DNA of 40,771 nucleotides from a virus. The stretch is from positions 1 through 40,771 of the IMG/VR virus record IMGVR_UViG_3300015371_000086. One strand, written 5' to 3'. Below, one piece after another: positions 1-8,450 of this stretch. A model generated the notes under the pieces. The model saw nothing but the letters and a program-made list of their open reading frames with translations. It searched no databases and was not told the DNA's origin. The translations under genes were made by a program, and so were the position numbers. How positions within the stretch are numbered: position 1 is the stretch's first letter; every line of letters begins with the position of its first letter.

Positions 1-12
1 GGGATTTCCAAC
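1..12. repeat. 12-bp direct terminal repeat, left copy
   Basis: GGGATTTCCAAC is repeated exactly at the right end (40760-40771). It shows that the two ends of the window join, either as an assembly overlap of a circular map or as a filled-in cohesive end. The HNH-to-TerS gene order across the junction supports this. Confidence 0.85.
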
Positions 13-57
13 CAAGCGGCGATTTTTCAGAAAAATTTTTGAAGGGCGGTGAAGCTT

Positions 58-411
58 TTGGCAACTAAACTTGAAATTGAAACAAAACAGAACATGCAGG
101 CGCTTGGAGTTTATCAAAGTGAATTTGATGTAGCAATTTCGATATATGCAGGGCTTGTTGAACAATATCAGCAGCTTGAAAGGGATTTTAAAAAATCCAA
201 GTTCACTGTTGTTGAAAATACCGGATACAGTGACAACAAAAAAAGAAATCCTTTGGTTGCTTCAATGGAATCTTTAAGAAAAGATATTCTTCAATATAGC
301 AACGCTTTAGGATTGACACCGGCAGGATTGAAAAAGATTAAAGAAAAAGCCGGTGAACCTAAAAAGAAGCAATCAAAGCTTGAAATGGCGCTGAATAACT
401 TTGGAATTTAA
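58..411 (+). CDS. terS: Terminase small subunit, P27 family
   Basis: This is the DNA-recognition subunit of the packaging motor. The 117-residue protein has the P27-type signature: a central segment NPLVASMESLRKDI followed by LGLTPAGLKKI and a basic tail (GEPKKKQSK). I chose the TTG start at 58 because AAGGGCGGTGA sits just upstream, as in the portal gene's AAGGAGGTGA; a GTG at 49 lies inside that ribosome binding site and would add three residues. The end overlaps terL by 11 bases. Across the circle junction the preceding gene is HNH, the classical HNH-TerS-TerL packaging order of cos phages. Confidence 0.88.
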   Translation: MATKLEIETKQNMQALGVYQSEFDVAISIYAGLVEQYQQLERDFKKSKFTVVENTGYSDNKKRNPLVASMESLRKDILQYSNALGLTPAGLKKIKEKAGEPKKKQSKLEMALNNFGI

Positions 412-2128
412 AAATCTTGAAACAGTTAAAAGCTATGCAAAAGCTGTTGTTGATGGCAGCAAGGTTGCTTGCAAAGAATTAATTCAAGCAGCCCAACGAT
501 TTCTTGATGATTTAGAAGATGAACGCTATGAACTAAGGGCAAAGGATGCAGAATTTTGTATTGGCATTATTGAAAAAACCTTTGTTCATATTAAAGGAAC
601 AGCAAAAGGACAACCATATATTCTTGAAGATTGGCAGCGGTTCATTGTTTACAATGTCGCTGCTATTTATTTGAAAGGAACTAATGAAAGAAAATATAAA
701 GAAGCTTTCATTTTCCTGCCAAGAAAGAACAGCAAAACATTTTTTGCTTCAGCTTTGGCTTGGGCGCTTTCACTTTTGGAAAGAAACTATTTCAGCGTGT
801 TGTATATTGTGGCAACCAAACTTGACAGGGCGCTTGAAGGATTCAACAACATTCTTGAAAATCTTGAAATGATGGGCGAAAAGGCAAACTTCAGAGTGCT
901 TGACAACAACAGTGAACATTCAATTAACAGAAGCTTTTATGATGCTGATGGAAGAAAAACCGGAGCAATGAAAATTCAAGCTTTAGCTTCAGATGCAAAA
1001 AAGGCAGACGGATTGAATGCAAATATTTTCATCTTGGATGAAATACACGCTTATAAAAATGCCAATGAATACTTTGTTTACAAACAAGCCCAAAAAGCTT
1101 ATGTGAACAAGCTGCTGATTGGAATCACAACAGCCGGCAGCAATATGAACAGCTTTTGTTATCAGCGGTTAAATTATTGCCAAAAGGTTTTGAACAAAGA
1201 AGTTGAAGATGAACAGTATTTTATTTTCATAACAAAAGCAGACAATCCGGATGATTACACGAATCCAATTGAACATGAAAAAGCGAATCCAAATTACAAT
1301 GTCACAATTCGTGCTGCTGATATTATGGCAGATGCAATGCAGGCACAAAATGACCCTTCAGCCCGTGATGAATTTTTAAATAAATCATTGAACATTTACA
1401 CCAACACAATGAGCAGTTATTTCAACATGGCTGAAGTTCAAATAAGTGATGAAGCAGCACACAAGGACCTTGAAGCAAAACTTGGGCAGCCGGTAACACT
1501 GGAAGCATTGGCAAAGCTGCCGGTTCAATGGTTTGGCGGTGCCGATTTATCCAAAATGTTTGACTTGACCGGCGCTTGTATTTATGGGCGCTATGAAGAA
1601 ATTGATATATCAATCACACACGGCTTCATTCCGGTAACACAAGCAAAAGCAAAAGCGGAAGAAGATAATATTCCGTTCTTTTGGTGGGAAGAACAAGGTT
1701 GGTTGACCATGACCAACAGCGAACTTGTGGACTATGAAGAAGTAGTGAAATGGTTTAAGCGAATGAAAGAAATGGGATTCAAAATAAAAGCTGTTGCTTT
1801 TGATAAATATAACAGCCGTGATTTTGTTCGGAGCATGGAGCGGCAGAAATTCAAAATGGAAGAAGCAGGGCAGCAGTTTTGGAAGAAATCTGAAGCTTTC
1901 AGGGAGATAGAGCGCAAAATAAAAGCAAAGCAGTTCACCTATATGCAATCAAAAGCTTTTGAATATTGTATTTCCAATGTCAAAGCAAATGAAGATGCTG
2001 AAGAACGTGTTCGCTTTGAAAAAGTTGGTGACAACTTCCGGATTGACTTATTCGATGCAACGGTTGTTGCCGTGAAACAAGCGATTATTGCAAGAGATAA
2101 AAAGACCAAGCTAAACACTTGGTTGTAA
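401..2128 (+). CDS. terL: Terminase large subunit (Terminase_1 type)
   Basis: This is the ATP-driven packaging motor with a C-terminal headful or cos nuclease. The 575-residue protein shows a degenerate Walker A in LPRKNSKTFF (about residues 106-115) and a Walker B in NIFILDEIHA (about 207-216). Downstream are GADLSKMFDLTG and AFDKYNSRDFV, which fit the acidic residues of the RNase H-like nuclease. The protein opens with TTG at 401, overlapping the terS end; no strong ribosome binding site is visible, so translational coupling is likely. Length and neighbours are normal for HK97-like phages. Confidence 0.93.
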   Translation: MEFKNLETVKSYAKAVVDGSKVACKELIQAAQRFLDDLEDERYELRAKDAEFCIGIIEKTFVHIKGTAKGQPYILEDWQRFIVYNVAAIYLKGTNERKYKEAFIFLPRKNSKTFFASALAWALSLLERNYFSVLYIVATKLDRALEGFNNILENLEMMGEKANFRVLDNNSEHSINRSFYDADGRKTGAMKIQALASDAKKADGLNANIFILDEIHAYKNANEYFVYKQAQKAYVNKLLIGITTAGSNMNSFCYQRLNYCQKVLNKEVEDEQYFIFITKADNPDDYTNPIEHEKANPNYNVTIRAADIMADAMQAQNDPSARDEFLNKSLNIYTNTMSSYFNMAEVQISDEAAHKDLEAKLGQPVTLEALAKLPVQWFGGADLSKMFDLTGACIYGRYEEIDISITHGFIPVTQAKAKAEEDNIPFFWWEEQGWLTMTNSELVDYEEVVKWFKRMKEMGFKIKAVAFDKYNSRDFVRSMERQKFKMEEAGQQFWKKSEAFREIERKIKAKQFTYMQSKAFEYCISNVKANEDAEERVRFEKVGDNFRIDLFDATVVAVKQAIIARDKKTKLNTWL

Positions 2129-2140
2129 GGAGGTGAAAGC

Positions 2141-3397
2141 GTGGGCTTATTCTCAAAGAAATCACGGCTGCTTAAAAAGCGCCAATATGACCCTGTGCAA
2201 GTTTGGCTTTCAGGAACCGGAAACGATGAAATTATTTTGCCTGCCGGATTCACACCGGTAACAAAAAATGAAGAAGTAAGAAAATGTATTCACAAAATTG
2301 CCGATTTGGTCAGCAGCATGACAATAATGTTGATGCAAAACGGTGAAACCGGTGATAAGCGTTTAAAAAATGCACTTTCAAAGAAAATAGATGTTTATCC
2401 TAATCACCATATGATAAGGAAGAATTTTATTTATAGGATTGTCAGCGATATGATAACCAACGGCAACAGTGTTGTTTTGCCGGTTGTTAAAAATGGGCTG
2501 CTTGACAATCTAATTATTTGGGAAGCAAGACAGTGTTCTTTTAGGGGTGACGATGAAACTTATGAAATTCAATATAAGCTTCAGACCTTCAACCCTGATG
2601 AAGTGCTTCATTTTGTTTTAATTCCTGATGATGAATTTTGTTTTAAAGGTGTGGGCTTTATTCCGGTTGTCAAAGATGCAATTGCAAATATTGTTCAAGC
2701 CAATGCAACCAAGACAGGATTTTTACAAAGTAAATGGAGACCTTCTTTAATTATCAAAGTCGAATCTGATGCAGAAGGAATGCAGATAAAAGAAGAACGT
2801 GAAAAAATCCTAAATTCTTATGTTGGTGATACTGAAGCCGGTGAACCGTGGATTGTTCCGGCAAGTGAAATTGATGTAACAGAAGTGAAACCTTTAAGCC
2901 TTCAAGATTTAGCAATTCAAGACGGTTTGCAGCTTGACAAAAAAGCGGTTGCTGCTGCCTTTGGTGTTCCGGCTTATATGTTAGGAGTTGGGACCTTCAG
3001 CAAGGATGAATATAACAACTTTATCAGCAGCGTGATAATGCCAATAGCAAAAGTGATTGAACAAGAATTAAGTAAAAAAATCACTTATGCCCCTGATTGG
3101 TATTTCAAATTTAATCCTAAAACACTTTATCAATATGACCTTGCAGAACTAACAACACATGTGAAAGAAATGGTGAATGCAGGCATGGTGAACCGGAATG
3201 AAGGAAGGAATTATTTTGACCTTTCACCGGTTGAAGGGCTAGATGAATTTGTTGTTTTAGAAAATTATATTCCGCTTGACCAAGTGGGCAATCAAAACAA
3301 ACTAAACAATCCGGCACCGGCGGACAATACACCGCCGCCGAATAATGAAGGAGGTGATACCAACAATGCACAACCGAACAGCGGAAGCCAAGCGTGA
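2141..3397 (+). CDS. Portal protein, HK97 family
   Basis: It forms the dodecameric ring at the capsid vertex through which DNA enters and leaves. The 418-residue sequence has the Phage_portal layout: an N-terminal basic stretch, NEEVRKCIHKIADLVSSM early, MITNGNSVV in the wing region, and the conserved AAAFGVPAYMLG with NNFISSVIMP near residues 280-305. The GTG start follows a perfect AAGGAGGTGA site. The last about 35 residues are Pro/Asn-rich and low complexity, and this end overlaps the protease start by 32 bases. Confidence 0.93.
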   Translation: MGLFSKKSRLLKKRQYDPVQVWLSGTGNDEIILPAGFTPVTKNEEVRKCIHKIADLVSSMTIMLMQNGETGDKRLKNALSKKIDVYPNHHMIRKNFIYRIVSDMITNGNSVVLPVVKNGLLDNLIIWEARQCSFRGDDETYEIQYKLQTFNPDEVLHFVLIPDDEFCFKGVGFIPVVKDAIANIVQANATKTGFLQSKWRPSLIIKVESDAEGMQIKEEREKILNSYVGDTEAGEPWIVPASEIDVTEVKPLSLQDLAIQDGLQLDKKAVAAAFGVPAYMLGVGTFSKDEYNNFISSVIMPIAKVIEQELSKKITYAPDWYFKFNPKTLYQYDLAELTTHVKEMVNAGMVNRNEGRNYFDLSPVEGLDEFVVLENYIPLDQVGNQNKLNNPAPADNTPPPNNEGGDTNNAQPNSGSQA

Positions 3398-3956
3398 TTT
3401 CAGAACAAAATTTGAAGTAACTAGGCAAGCCGAAAACACTAATGATTTTGTCATAGAAGGCTATTTTGCTTTATATGAACAAGAAACTGAATTAATGGAT
3501 GGTATTTATGAAATCATTACTAAGGGAGCCTTTGACAATACTTTAAATAATGATATCAGAGCGCTTTGGAATCATAACACACAATTTGTTTTAGGCAGGA
3601 ACAAAAGCGGAACACTAGAAATGAAGCTTGATGATAAAGGACTTTATGCAACAGTTAGAATGCCTAAAACCCAATATGCTGCTGATTTATATGAATTAGT
3701 GCAGCGTGGAGATGTGGACCAAGCAAGCTTTGGTTTTAATATATTGGCTGAAGATTTAGAGGAACTTGCAAGCGGCGGTTATAGATGGCGAATCAATCAG
3801 ATTGATTTGCACGAAATTTCTGTTGTCACTTTTCCTGCATACGAAAATACTTCAGTTCAAGCAAGAGCAAAACAAGTTGAGCAGCTTCAACAAAGAAAGC
3901 TTGACACCAAAAAACAAGAACTTTCAAAACGATTGGAGAGATTTAAAACATGTTAA
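3366..3956 (+). CDS. HK97 family prohead (capsid maturation) protease
   Basis: This serine protease removes the scaffold-like delta domain of the major capsid protein during head maturation. The family motifs are visible: IEGYFALYE near the start, ALWNHN with the catalytic His, and VDQASFGF with the catalytic Ser, then HEISVVTFPAYENT. I place the start at ATG 3366 because GGAGGTGATACC lies directly upstream; the earlier in-frame ATG at 3345 is part of that ribosome binding site. The tail is a charged coiled coil (residues about 165-197), and the stop overlaps the capsid gene by 7 bases. Confidence 0.93.
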   Translation: MHNRTAEAKRDFRTKFEVTRQAENTNDFVIEGYFALYEQETELMDGIYEIITKGAFDNTLNNDIRALWNHNTQFVLGRNKSGTLEMKLDDKGLYATVRMPKTQYAADLYELVQRGDVDQASFGFNILAEDLEELASGGYRWRINQIDLHEISVVTFPAYENTSVQARAKQVEQLQQRKLDTKKQELSKRLERFKTC

Positions 3957-5215
3957 AGCAATTGAAGATTCAAAAGGCTTTAGAACTTAAGCGCCAAAAG
4001 CTGAAGGAACTTGAAACAAAAGCTGCTGATATTTTAAAGCGCAGCGAAAATGCACAGGCTGCTTTGGCTGAAGCTGCAAATGAAGAAGATTTGAATTTGC
4101 TTGAAACTGAAATTCAAGATATTGAAAAAGAGCAAACAGATTTAGACAATGAAAAGAAAACTGTTGAACAAGAAATTGCAGACCTTGAAACAGAACTTGA
4201 AGATGTAAATGAACGTGCAAGCAAAGCAGCAAAAGAAATTCAGACAAGAGAAAAAGGAGCCAAAACAATGAAAGATATTAACCGCCTTGAAGTTAGAGAA
4301 TTATTAAAGAATGGCGAATACTACAAGCGCCAAGATGTAATTGATTTCTATGAGCAGTTTAAAAATTTACGAGCAGTAACAGGCGGCGAATTAACAATTC
4401 CTGAAGTTGTTGTAAATCGTATCATGGAAATCTTGGGTGATTATTCAACACTTTATCCTTTAGTTGACAAAATTCGTATCAAAGGAACAGCACGAATCAT
4501 AATTGACACCGACACAACACCGGCTTCTTGGGTTGAACAAAATGCTGCTTTACCGGTTGGCGATGTTGGAACACTTGCAACAATTGACTTTGACGGCTTC
4601 AAGGTTGGAAAGGTTACTTTTGTTGACAATTACTTATTACAAGATTCTGTTATCAATCTTGATACTTATATTTCACAAAAAATTGCAAGAGCAATTGCAC
4701 TTGCACTTGATATTGCTATTCTTAACGGAACAGGAGCAGCAGGCAAACAACCAACAGGAATCATTCCAACAATTCCTGCCGGCAATCAAGTAACGGTTGC
4801 AGATGGTTCACCGCTTGTTGATTTTGTCAAGCCTATTGGATTAATTGACACCGGACTTGATTCTGTTGGTGAAATTGTAGCAGTAATGAAGCGTTCAACG
4901 TATTACAACTATTTCTTGGAGTTTTCTATCAATGTTGATGGTAACGGCAATGTAGTTGGCAGATTACCAAACCTAACAAGACCGGATATTTTAGGAATCC
5001 GTGTTGTATTTAATAACAGCATGGCAGAAGATGAAGTTTTATATGGTGATTTCCAAATGTATACACTTGTTGAGCGTGAAAATATTGCTGTTGATTCTTC
5101 AGACCAAATTCGATTTGTTGAGGACCAAATGGCATTCCGTGGAAAAGGGCGCTTTGATGGAAAGCCAACAAAGGCAGAAGCTTTTGCTTTGGTTACTATC
5201 ACACCGGCACCATAA
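3950..5215 (+). CDS. Major capsid protein, HK97 fold with N-terminal delta domain
   Basis: It is the shell subunit. The first roughly 105 residues are an alpha-helical, Glu/Lys/Gln-rich coiled coil, the expected internal scaffold (delta) domain that the adjacent protease would cleave near EKGAKTMKD. The mature part has the HK97 pattern: LTIPEVVVNRIMEIL, ASWVEQNAALPVGD, then ALALDIAILNGTGAAGKQPTGI and a C-terminal FVEDQMAFRGKGRFDGKP. The start at 3950 follows GGAGAG and overlaps the protease gene. The 421-residue length is usual for precursors that carry their own scaffold. Confidence 0.94.
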   Translation: MLKQLKIQKALELKRQKLKELETKAADILKRSENAQAALAEAANEEDLNLLETEIQDIEKEQTDLDNEKKTVEQEIADLETELEDVNERASKAAKEIQTREKGAKTMKDINRLEVRELLKNGEYYKRQDVIDFYEQFKNLRAVTGGELTIPEVVVNRIMEILGDYSTLYPLVDKIRIKGTARIIIDTDTTPASWVEQNAALPVGDVGTLATIDFDGFKVGKVTFVDNYLLQDSVINLDTYISQKIARAIALALDIAILNGTGAAGKQPTGIIPTIPAGNQVTVADGSPLVDFVKPIGLIDTGLDSVGEIVAVMKRSTYYNYFLEFSINVDGNGNVVGRLPNLTRPDILGIRVVFNNSMAEDEVLYGDFQMYTLVERENIAVDSSDQIRFVEDQMAFRGKGRFDGKPTKAEAFALVTITPAP

Positions 5216-5223
5216 TAAAAAAA

Positions 5224-5403
5224 ATGGCACAAGCAATTGAATGTTTGTTGACCGATTTAAGCACCGGTGAAGAAATTAAAATTCCTTCAATTGCAAGAGC
5301 AAGAAAATATATGCTAGTTGATACCAATATTATTTATGGGCGGTTAGCAGTTCAGGAACCGTTAATAATAAATGGGTACAAGTTAGAACGAATTAAAAAA
5401 TAA
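5224..5403 (+). CDS. Small NUMOD1-like protein
   Basis: This 59-residue open frame fills the gap between capsid and the next gene, and its stop overlaps the next ATG by one base. The pattern TDLSTGEEIKIPSIARARKY followed by IIYGRL and INGYKLERI resembles the NUMOD1 DNA-binding repeat (TGE, SI.A, then GY) that normally sits behind homing-endonuclease catalytic domains. No nuclease domain accompanies it here. No clear ribosome binding site precedes the ATG, only an A-tract, so coupling to the capsid gene is presumed. It may be a leftover of a homing nuclease or an exapted structural or regulatory protein. Confidence 0.6.
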   Translation: MAQAIECLLTDLSTGEEIKIPSIARARKYMLVDTNIIYGRLAVQEPLIINGYKLERIKK

Positions 5404-5417
5404 TGGAGGTTCTGAAA

Positions 5418-5990
5418 ATGACAAATGAACAACAAAACGCTTCACAAGCTAATACGCAAAAATCAGAAGAACTTGCAAAAGCACATCAAGAAGCTGCAAA
5501 AGCGGTTGAGCCTAAAACGGTTGTCAATGGGAAAGTTGTTTCTCTTAAAGCTGCCCAAGCTGCTGAAGCTTATCATTCAGCTAATGCAACACAAACAGGT
5601 ATTCAAGAACATCATGCAAATAACACGGAAGCTGTTCAAGCCGGACAAGTAGCACAACAAGCACAATCAGCAGCTTCAAGCCAACAAATGAACCAAGCAA
5701 CAGGCGCTTCAGTTCGCCAAGCAAATGTGCAAAGCAGCCAAGCACATCTTGAAGATGCAATGAATCAAAGCGGCTATGAAGCAGGAGCGGCGCAAATGTA
5801 TAACCAAGGCAAAAGCGAATTTGCTAAAAGCATGAATGTTGCAAATGAAACAAATGCAATGGGAGCAGCACACCAAGCAAGCACAACACATATTGAACCG
5901 GAACAGCAAGCACAAGCTGCCCAAGCTGCTGCCCAAGCTGCTGCCGAATCAAAAGCAGCAAGAGCAAGAGCAAAAAAGGAAAATCAATAA
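5418..5990 (+). CDS. Ala/Gln/Asn-rich low-complexity protein of the head module
   Basis: I do not recognise a family. The 190-residue product is dominated by Ala, Gln, Asn, Ser and Glu, with almost no aromatic residues, repeated AAQAA-type tracts near the end and a basic tail (KAARARAKKENQ). The start at 5418 follows GGAGGT; an earlier ATG at 5403 overlaps that site. Its place between capsid and the gp6-like connector is where some phages encode decoration or minor head proteins. The sequence should be helical or disordered and very hydrophilic. An internal head protein, capsid decoration fibre or scaffold helper are all possible. Confidence 0.8.
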   Translation: MTNEQQNASQANTQKSEELAKAHQEAAKAVEPKTVVNGKVVSLKAAQAAEAYHSANATQTGIQEHHANNTEAVQAGQVAQQAQSAASSQQMNQATGASVRQANVQSSQAHLEDAMNQSGYEAGAAQMYNQGKSEFAKSMNVANETNAMGAAHQASTTHIEPEQQAQAAQAAAQAAAESKAARARAKKENQ

Positions 5991-6275
5991 TTGGACACTG
6001 TTTTAAATTTGTTAAAAATTGATTTGGGCATTACGCATAATTTGCGTGATGCCTTTTTGATTCCTTTGATTCAGGGCAGCCAAATTGAGATTGAAAAAAG
6101 AGGAATCACACTTGATTTGAAAAATACAGCGGACCAAATGCTTTTATCTGATTATGCTGCTTGGTGTTATAGAAACCGCCAACAAGATGTGCCGCTTGCA
6201 AATAACATTCAACACCGTTTAAGAAACCGAATCATTGAAGAAAGGATTGCAAAACAAAATGACCTTCTCATATAA
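5991..6275 (+). CDS. Head-tail connector, HK97 gp6-like
   Basis: This is a small all-helical ring protein that binds under the portal. The 94-residue sequence starts at TTG 5991, directly after the previous stop and behind an AAAAGGAAAA site. The DAFLIPLIQGSQIEIEKRGI and DQMLLSDYAAWCYRNRQ segments match the helical pattern of gp6-type adaptors. It overlaps the next gene by 17 bases, typical of this tight connector cluster. Confidence 0.82.
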   Translation: MDTVLNLLKIDLGITHNLRDAFLIPLIQGSQIEIEKRGITLDLKNTADQMLLSDYAAWCYRNRQQDVPLANNIQHRLRNRIIEERIAKQNDLLI

Positions 6276-6609
6276 GGCAAGTATAGGCAATCCGCAAAAT
6301 ATTTCTTTAGATGATGTTGCTTATTTGATTTCAATCACAACAACAAAAGATGATTTAAATCAAGCAATCAAAAGTGAAAAGCAAGCAATGATTTTTTGCA
6401 GCCGGCTTTCAATCACAAGGGCTGAATTTTCAACAGCCGGACAGCTTGGACATAAACCTGTTATGATGCTTGTTTGTGATTCTGATTCTTACAATGATGA
6501 ACAGCACCTTGAATATAACAATAAGCGCTTCAGCATTTATAAAACTTTTCGCCGAATAGATGGCTTCACGGAATTATATTGTGAGGTGAAAAGCGGTGAC
6601 AACACCTGA
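6259..6609 (+). CDS. Head closure protein (SPP1 gp16/HK97 gp7-like)
   Basis: It probably forms the small beta-barrel ring that plugs the head and receives the tail. The sequence begins MTFSYKASIGNPQNIS and carries ICSRL-like and EFSTAGQLGHKP stretches typical of head-tail adaptors (head closure knob). I place the start at ATG 6259, about 12 bases after GAAAGGA; in-frame TTG codons at 6235 and 6247 are alternatives. It shares ends with both neighbours, overlapping gp6 and the gp10-like gene, which supports a co-translated connector set. The family call rests on position and general pattern. Confidence 0.75.
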   Translation: MTFSYKASIGNPQNISLDDVAYLISITTTKDDLNQAIKSEKQAMIFCSRLSITRAEFSTAGQLGHKPVMMLVCDSDSYNDEQHLEYNNKRFSIYKTFRRIDGFTELYCEVKSGDNT

Positions 6610-6964
6610 TAATTTAGCAGAAGAAATTCAAAGAGTGCTGCAAGGTTATGTTTCAGGAGTTTCAGAACAGATTGAAACAGACAAAAAAGAAGTTGCCCAA
6701 CAAATTTTGAAAGAATTAAAAACAAAAGGGCTTGGACCTTACAAAGATAGAACAAACGATTATCGAAAAGGTTGGCGCTTAAAAAGGAAGGGCAAAAAAT
6801 ACATTGTCCACAATGCAACAGATTATCAATTAACACACCTTTTGGAACATGGACACGCTAAAAGGGGCGGCGGAAGGGTGCCGGCTTATCCGCACATTGC
6901 GCCGATTGAAGAAAAGAATGTTGCAGATTTTCTTGATAGAGTGGAAAGGGCTTTAAGACAATGA
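6596..6964 (+). CDS. HK97 gp10-like tail component
   Basis: This neck or tail-completion protein joins connector and tail. The family signature is clear: the TNDYRKGWRLK region, KYIVHNATDYQLTHLLEHGHAKRGGGRVPAYPHIAPIEE split over residues about 68-110, and a final helix. The GTG start at 6596 follows GTGAGGTGA and overlaps the upstream gene. Length (122 residues) is normal. Confidence 0.9.
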   Translation: MTTPDNLAEEIQRVLQGYVSGVSEQIETDKKEVAQQILKELKTKGLGPYKDRTNDYRKGWRLKRKGKKYIVHNATDYQLTHLLEHGHAKRGGGRVPAYPHIAPIEEKNVADFLDRVERALRQ

Positions 6965-7287
6965 CACTTTCAGAACTTAATTTAATCCTGCAAGCAACCG
7001 GTTTTCCGGTTGCTTATTCTCATTTTATTGAATCAGATAATGAGCCGCTGCCAACACCGCCTTTTATAACTTATTTAGTGCTTTATTCTTCAAACTTTTC
7101 TGCCGACAATGTGACCTATAAACAGTTTCAAAATTTACAAATTGAGTTGTACACGGATAGAAAAGATTTAGAAGCTGAAGCTATTCTTGAAGCGGTTTTG
7201 AATGAAAATGAAATTCCCTTTGATACAACAGAATCTTACATTGAATCAGAACAGCTATTCCAAAAAATTTATGAAGTGAGGTTGTAA
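6961..7287 (+). CDS. Tail terminator / minor structural protein
   Basis: It is the expected tail-terminator (gpU-like) gene, which caps the tail tube once the right length is reached. The 108 residues contain PFITYLVLYSSNFSADN and QIELYTDRKDLEAEAILEAVL, a pattern common in small tail proteins encoded just before the major tail protein of Gram-positive siphophages. It overlaps the gp10-like gene by ATGA. The role is inferred from synteny more than from motifs. Confidence 0.78.
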   Translation: MTLSELNLILQATGFPVAYSHFIESDNEPLPTPPFITYLVLYSSNFSADNVTYKQFQNLQIELYTDRKDLEAEAILEAVLNENEIPFDTTESYIESEQLFQKIYEVRL

Positions 7288-7289
7288 AA

Positions 7290-7868
7290 ATGCCTGAAAA
7301 TAAAGTTGTTTTTGGTTTAAAAAATGCTCATTACAGTGTAATCACTGAAGGTGATGATGGCACTTACACTTATGCAGCACCAGTTTCTTTGAAAGGCGCT
7401 GTTGAACTTGCACTTGATGCAAAAGGTGACAGCAACGATTTTTACGCTGATGATGTTTTATATTACACAACATTAAGCAACCAAGGATATGAAGCAACCT
7501 TGACTGTTGCAAATTTAACAAGAGAATTTAGAACCGATGTTTTGGGTGAAACGCTTGATGCAACAGATTCAACCCTTTTAGAAAATAGTGCTATTCAACC
7601 AAGAAAGATTGCCTTCATGTTTGAATTTGATGGCGATGTGAAAGCAACAAGACACGTTTTATATAATTGCACAGTGAACCGCCCAGGATTTTCCAGTGCG
7701 ACAAAAACGGAATCAGCAGAAGTGAAAACGCAAGAATTAACTTTGATTGCTGCACCTAGACCATATGACCAAAATGTAAAACGTTCTACAACTTCAGACA
7801 CACCGGATACAATTTACAATGCTTGGTATGATGCTGTTTATGACCCTGCACCAACAGGCGGAGTATAA
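7290..7868 (+). CDS. Major tail protein, phi13 type
   Basis: This is the subunit that stacks to form the tail tube. The 192-residue protein has the phi13-type pattern: KVVFGLKNAHYSVIT at the start, LKGAVELALDAKGDSNDFYADDVLYY split around residue 40, and RKIAFMFEFDGDVKATRHVLYNCTVNRPGF near the centre. It starts 3 bases after the upstream gene behind GAGGTTG. No extra Ig-like decoration domain is present at the C-terminus. Confidence 0.92.
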   Translation: MPENKVVFGLKNAHYSVITEGDDGTYTYAAPVSLKGAVELALDAKGDSNDFYADDVLYYTTLSNQGYEATLTVANLTREFRTDVLGETLDATDSTLLENSAIQPRKIAFMFEFDGDVKATRHVLYNCTVNRPGFSSATKTESAEVKTQELTLIAAPRPYDQNVKRSTTSDTPDTIYNAWYDAVYDPAPTGGV

Positions 7869-7882
7869 AAGGCGGTTATAAC

Positions 7883-8266
7883 ATGGAAAAAACCATTCTG
7901 ATTGATGGGCAAAAAGTAAGATTTAAAACAAACGGCGCAACACCTATGAGATATAAAGCCCAATTTGGTAAGGACTATTTTAAAGAGATTTTAAAGATGT
8001 TTCCTTTGACCGAATTAGCAAACAAAAAGGGAAAAGCAAAAAAAGATGTGACGGCAGAAGAACTTGAAACACTTGATTTTGAAGTTTTCTATAATATTGC
8101 TTGGATAATGGCAAAAACAGCAGAACCAACCATTCCGGAGCCTTTGGAATGGTTGGAACAGTTTGATGAATTTCCAATTGCAGATATATTTCCGGAATTG
8201 CAAGATTTAATGATTTCATCCTTGCAAACAACAAAAAAAAAGATGGCGGCACCGGTGAAACGATAA
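7883..8266 (+). CDS. Tail assembly chaperone, short (gpG-like) form
   Basis: This protein keeps the tape measure soluble and recruits major tail protein during tail assembly. The unshifted 127-residue product ends shortly after the slippery run at 8233-8242. The N-terminal part (ATPMRYKAQFGKDYF) and acidic middle fit the Firmicute gpG-type chaperones. The gene lies directly between the major tail protein and the tape measure, the fixed position of this family. Confidence 0.88.
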   Translation: MEKTILIDGQKVRFKTNGATPMRYKAQFGKDYFKEILKMFPLTELANKKGKAKKDVTAEELETLDFEVFYNIAWIMAKTAEPTIPEPLEWLEQFDEFPIADIFPELQDLMISSLQTTKKKMAAPVKR

Positions 8267-8436
8267 GCACGGAATTATATCTTGTTCTTTGTTATAGATG
8301 CAAGCTAACACATGCAGACTTGGAGATTATGACAATAGGCATGTGCCTTGATTATATTGATGAATATCTTGAACAGACCAAGCCACAAAAGCAGCACAAA
8401 AGAAAAGCAAGTCAATCTGACTTTGATGCTTTTTAA
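7883..8436 (+). CDS. Tail assembly chaperone, frameshifted (gpGT-like) form
   Basis: A -1 shift on the A-run ending at 8242 fuses the first 120 codons to a 64-codon extension that has no start of its own. The extension reads DGGTGETISTELYLVLCYRC, continues with LTHADLEIMTIGMCLDYIDEYL, and ends DFDAF with TAA at 8434-8436, 14 bases before the tape measure. Total length is 184 residues. The extension's YLVLCYRCKLTHADLEIMT-type sequence is what gpT regions of Gram-positive phages look like. The frameshift is inferred from sequence only. Confidence 0.87.
8236..8242 (+). promoter_or_regulatory. -1 programmed frameshift slippery heptamer
   Basis: A-AAA-AAG in frame with the chaperone gene (codons end at 8236, 8239 and 8242) lies at the end of a nine-A run. 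Slippage by -1 opens the 64-codon extension ending at 8436. This is the canonical heptamer used by lambda-like G/GT genes. Confidence 0.85.
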
Positions 8437-8450
8437 AGGAGCGTGAAAGA

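Noticed and set aside
4503-4793. + strand frame of 96 codons within the capsid gene
   Set aside because: Out-of-frame shadow rich in Leu and Gln with no translation signal.
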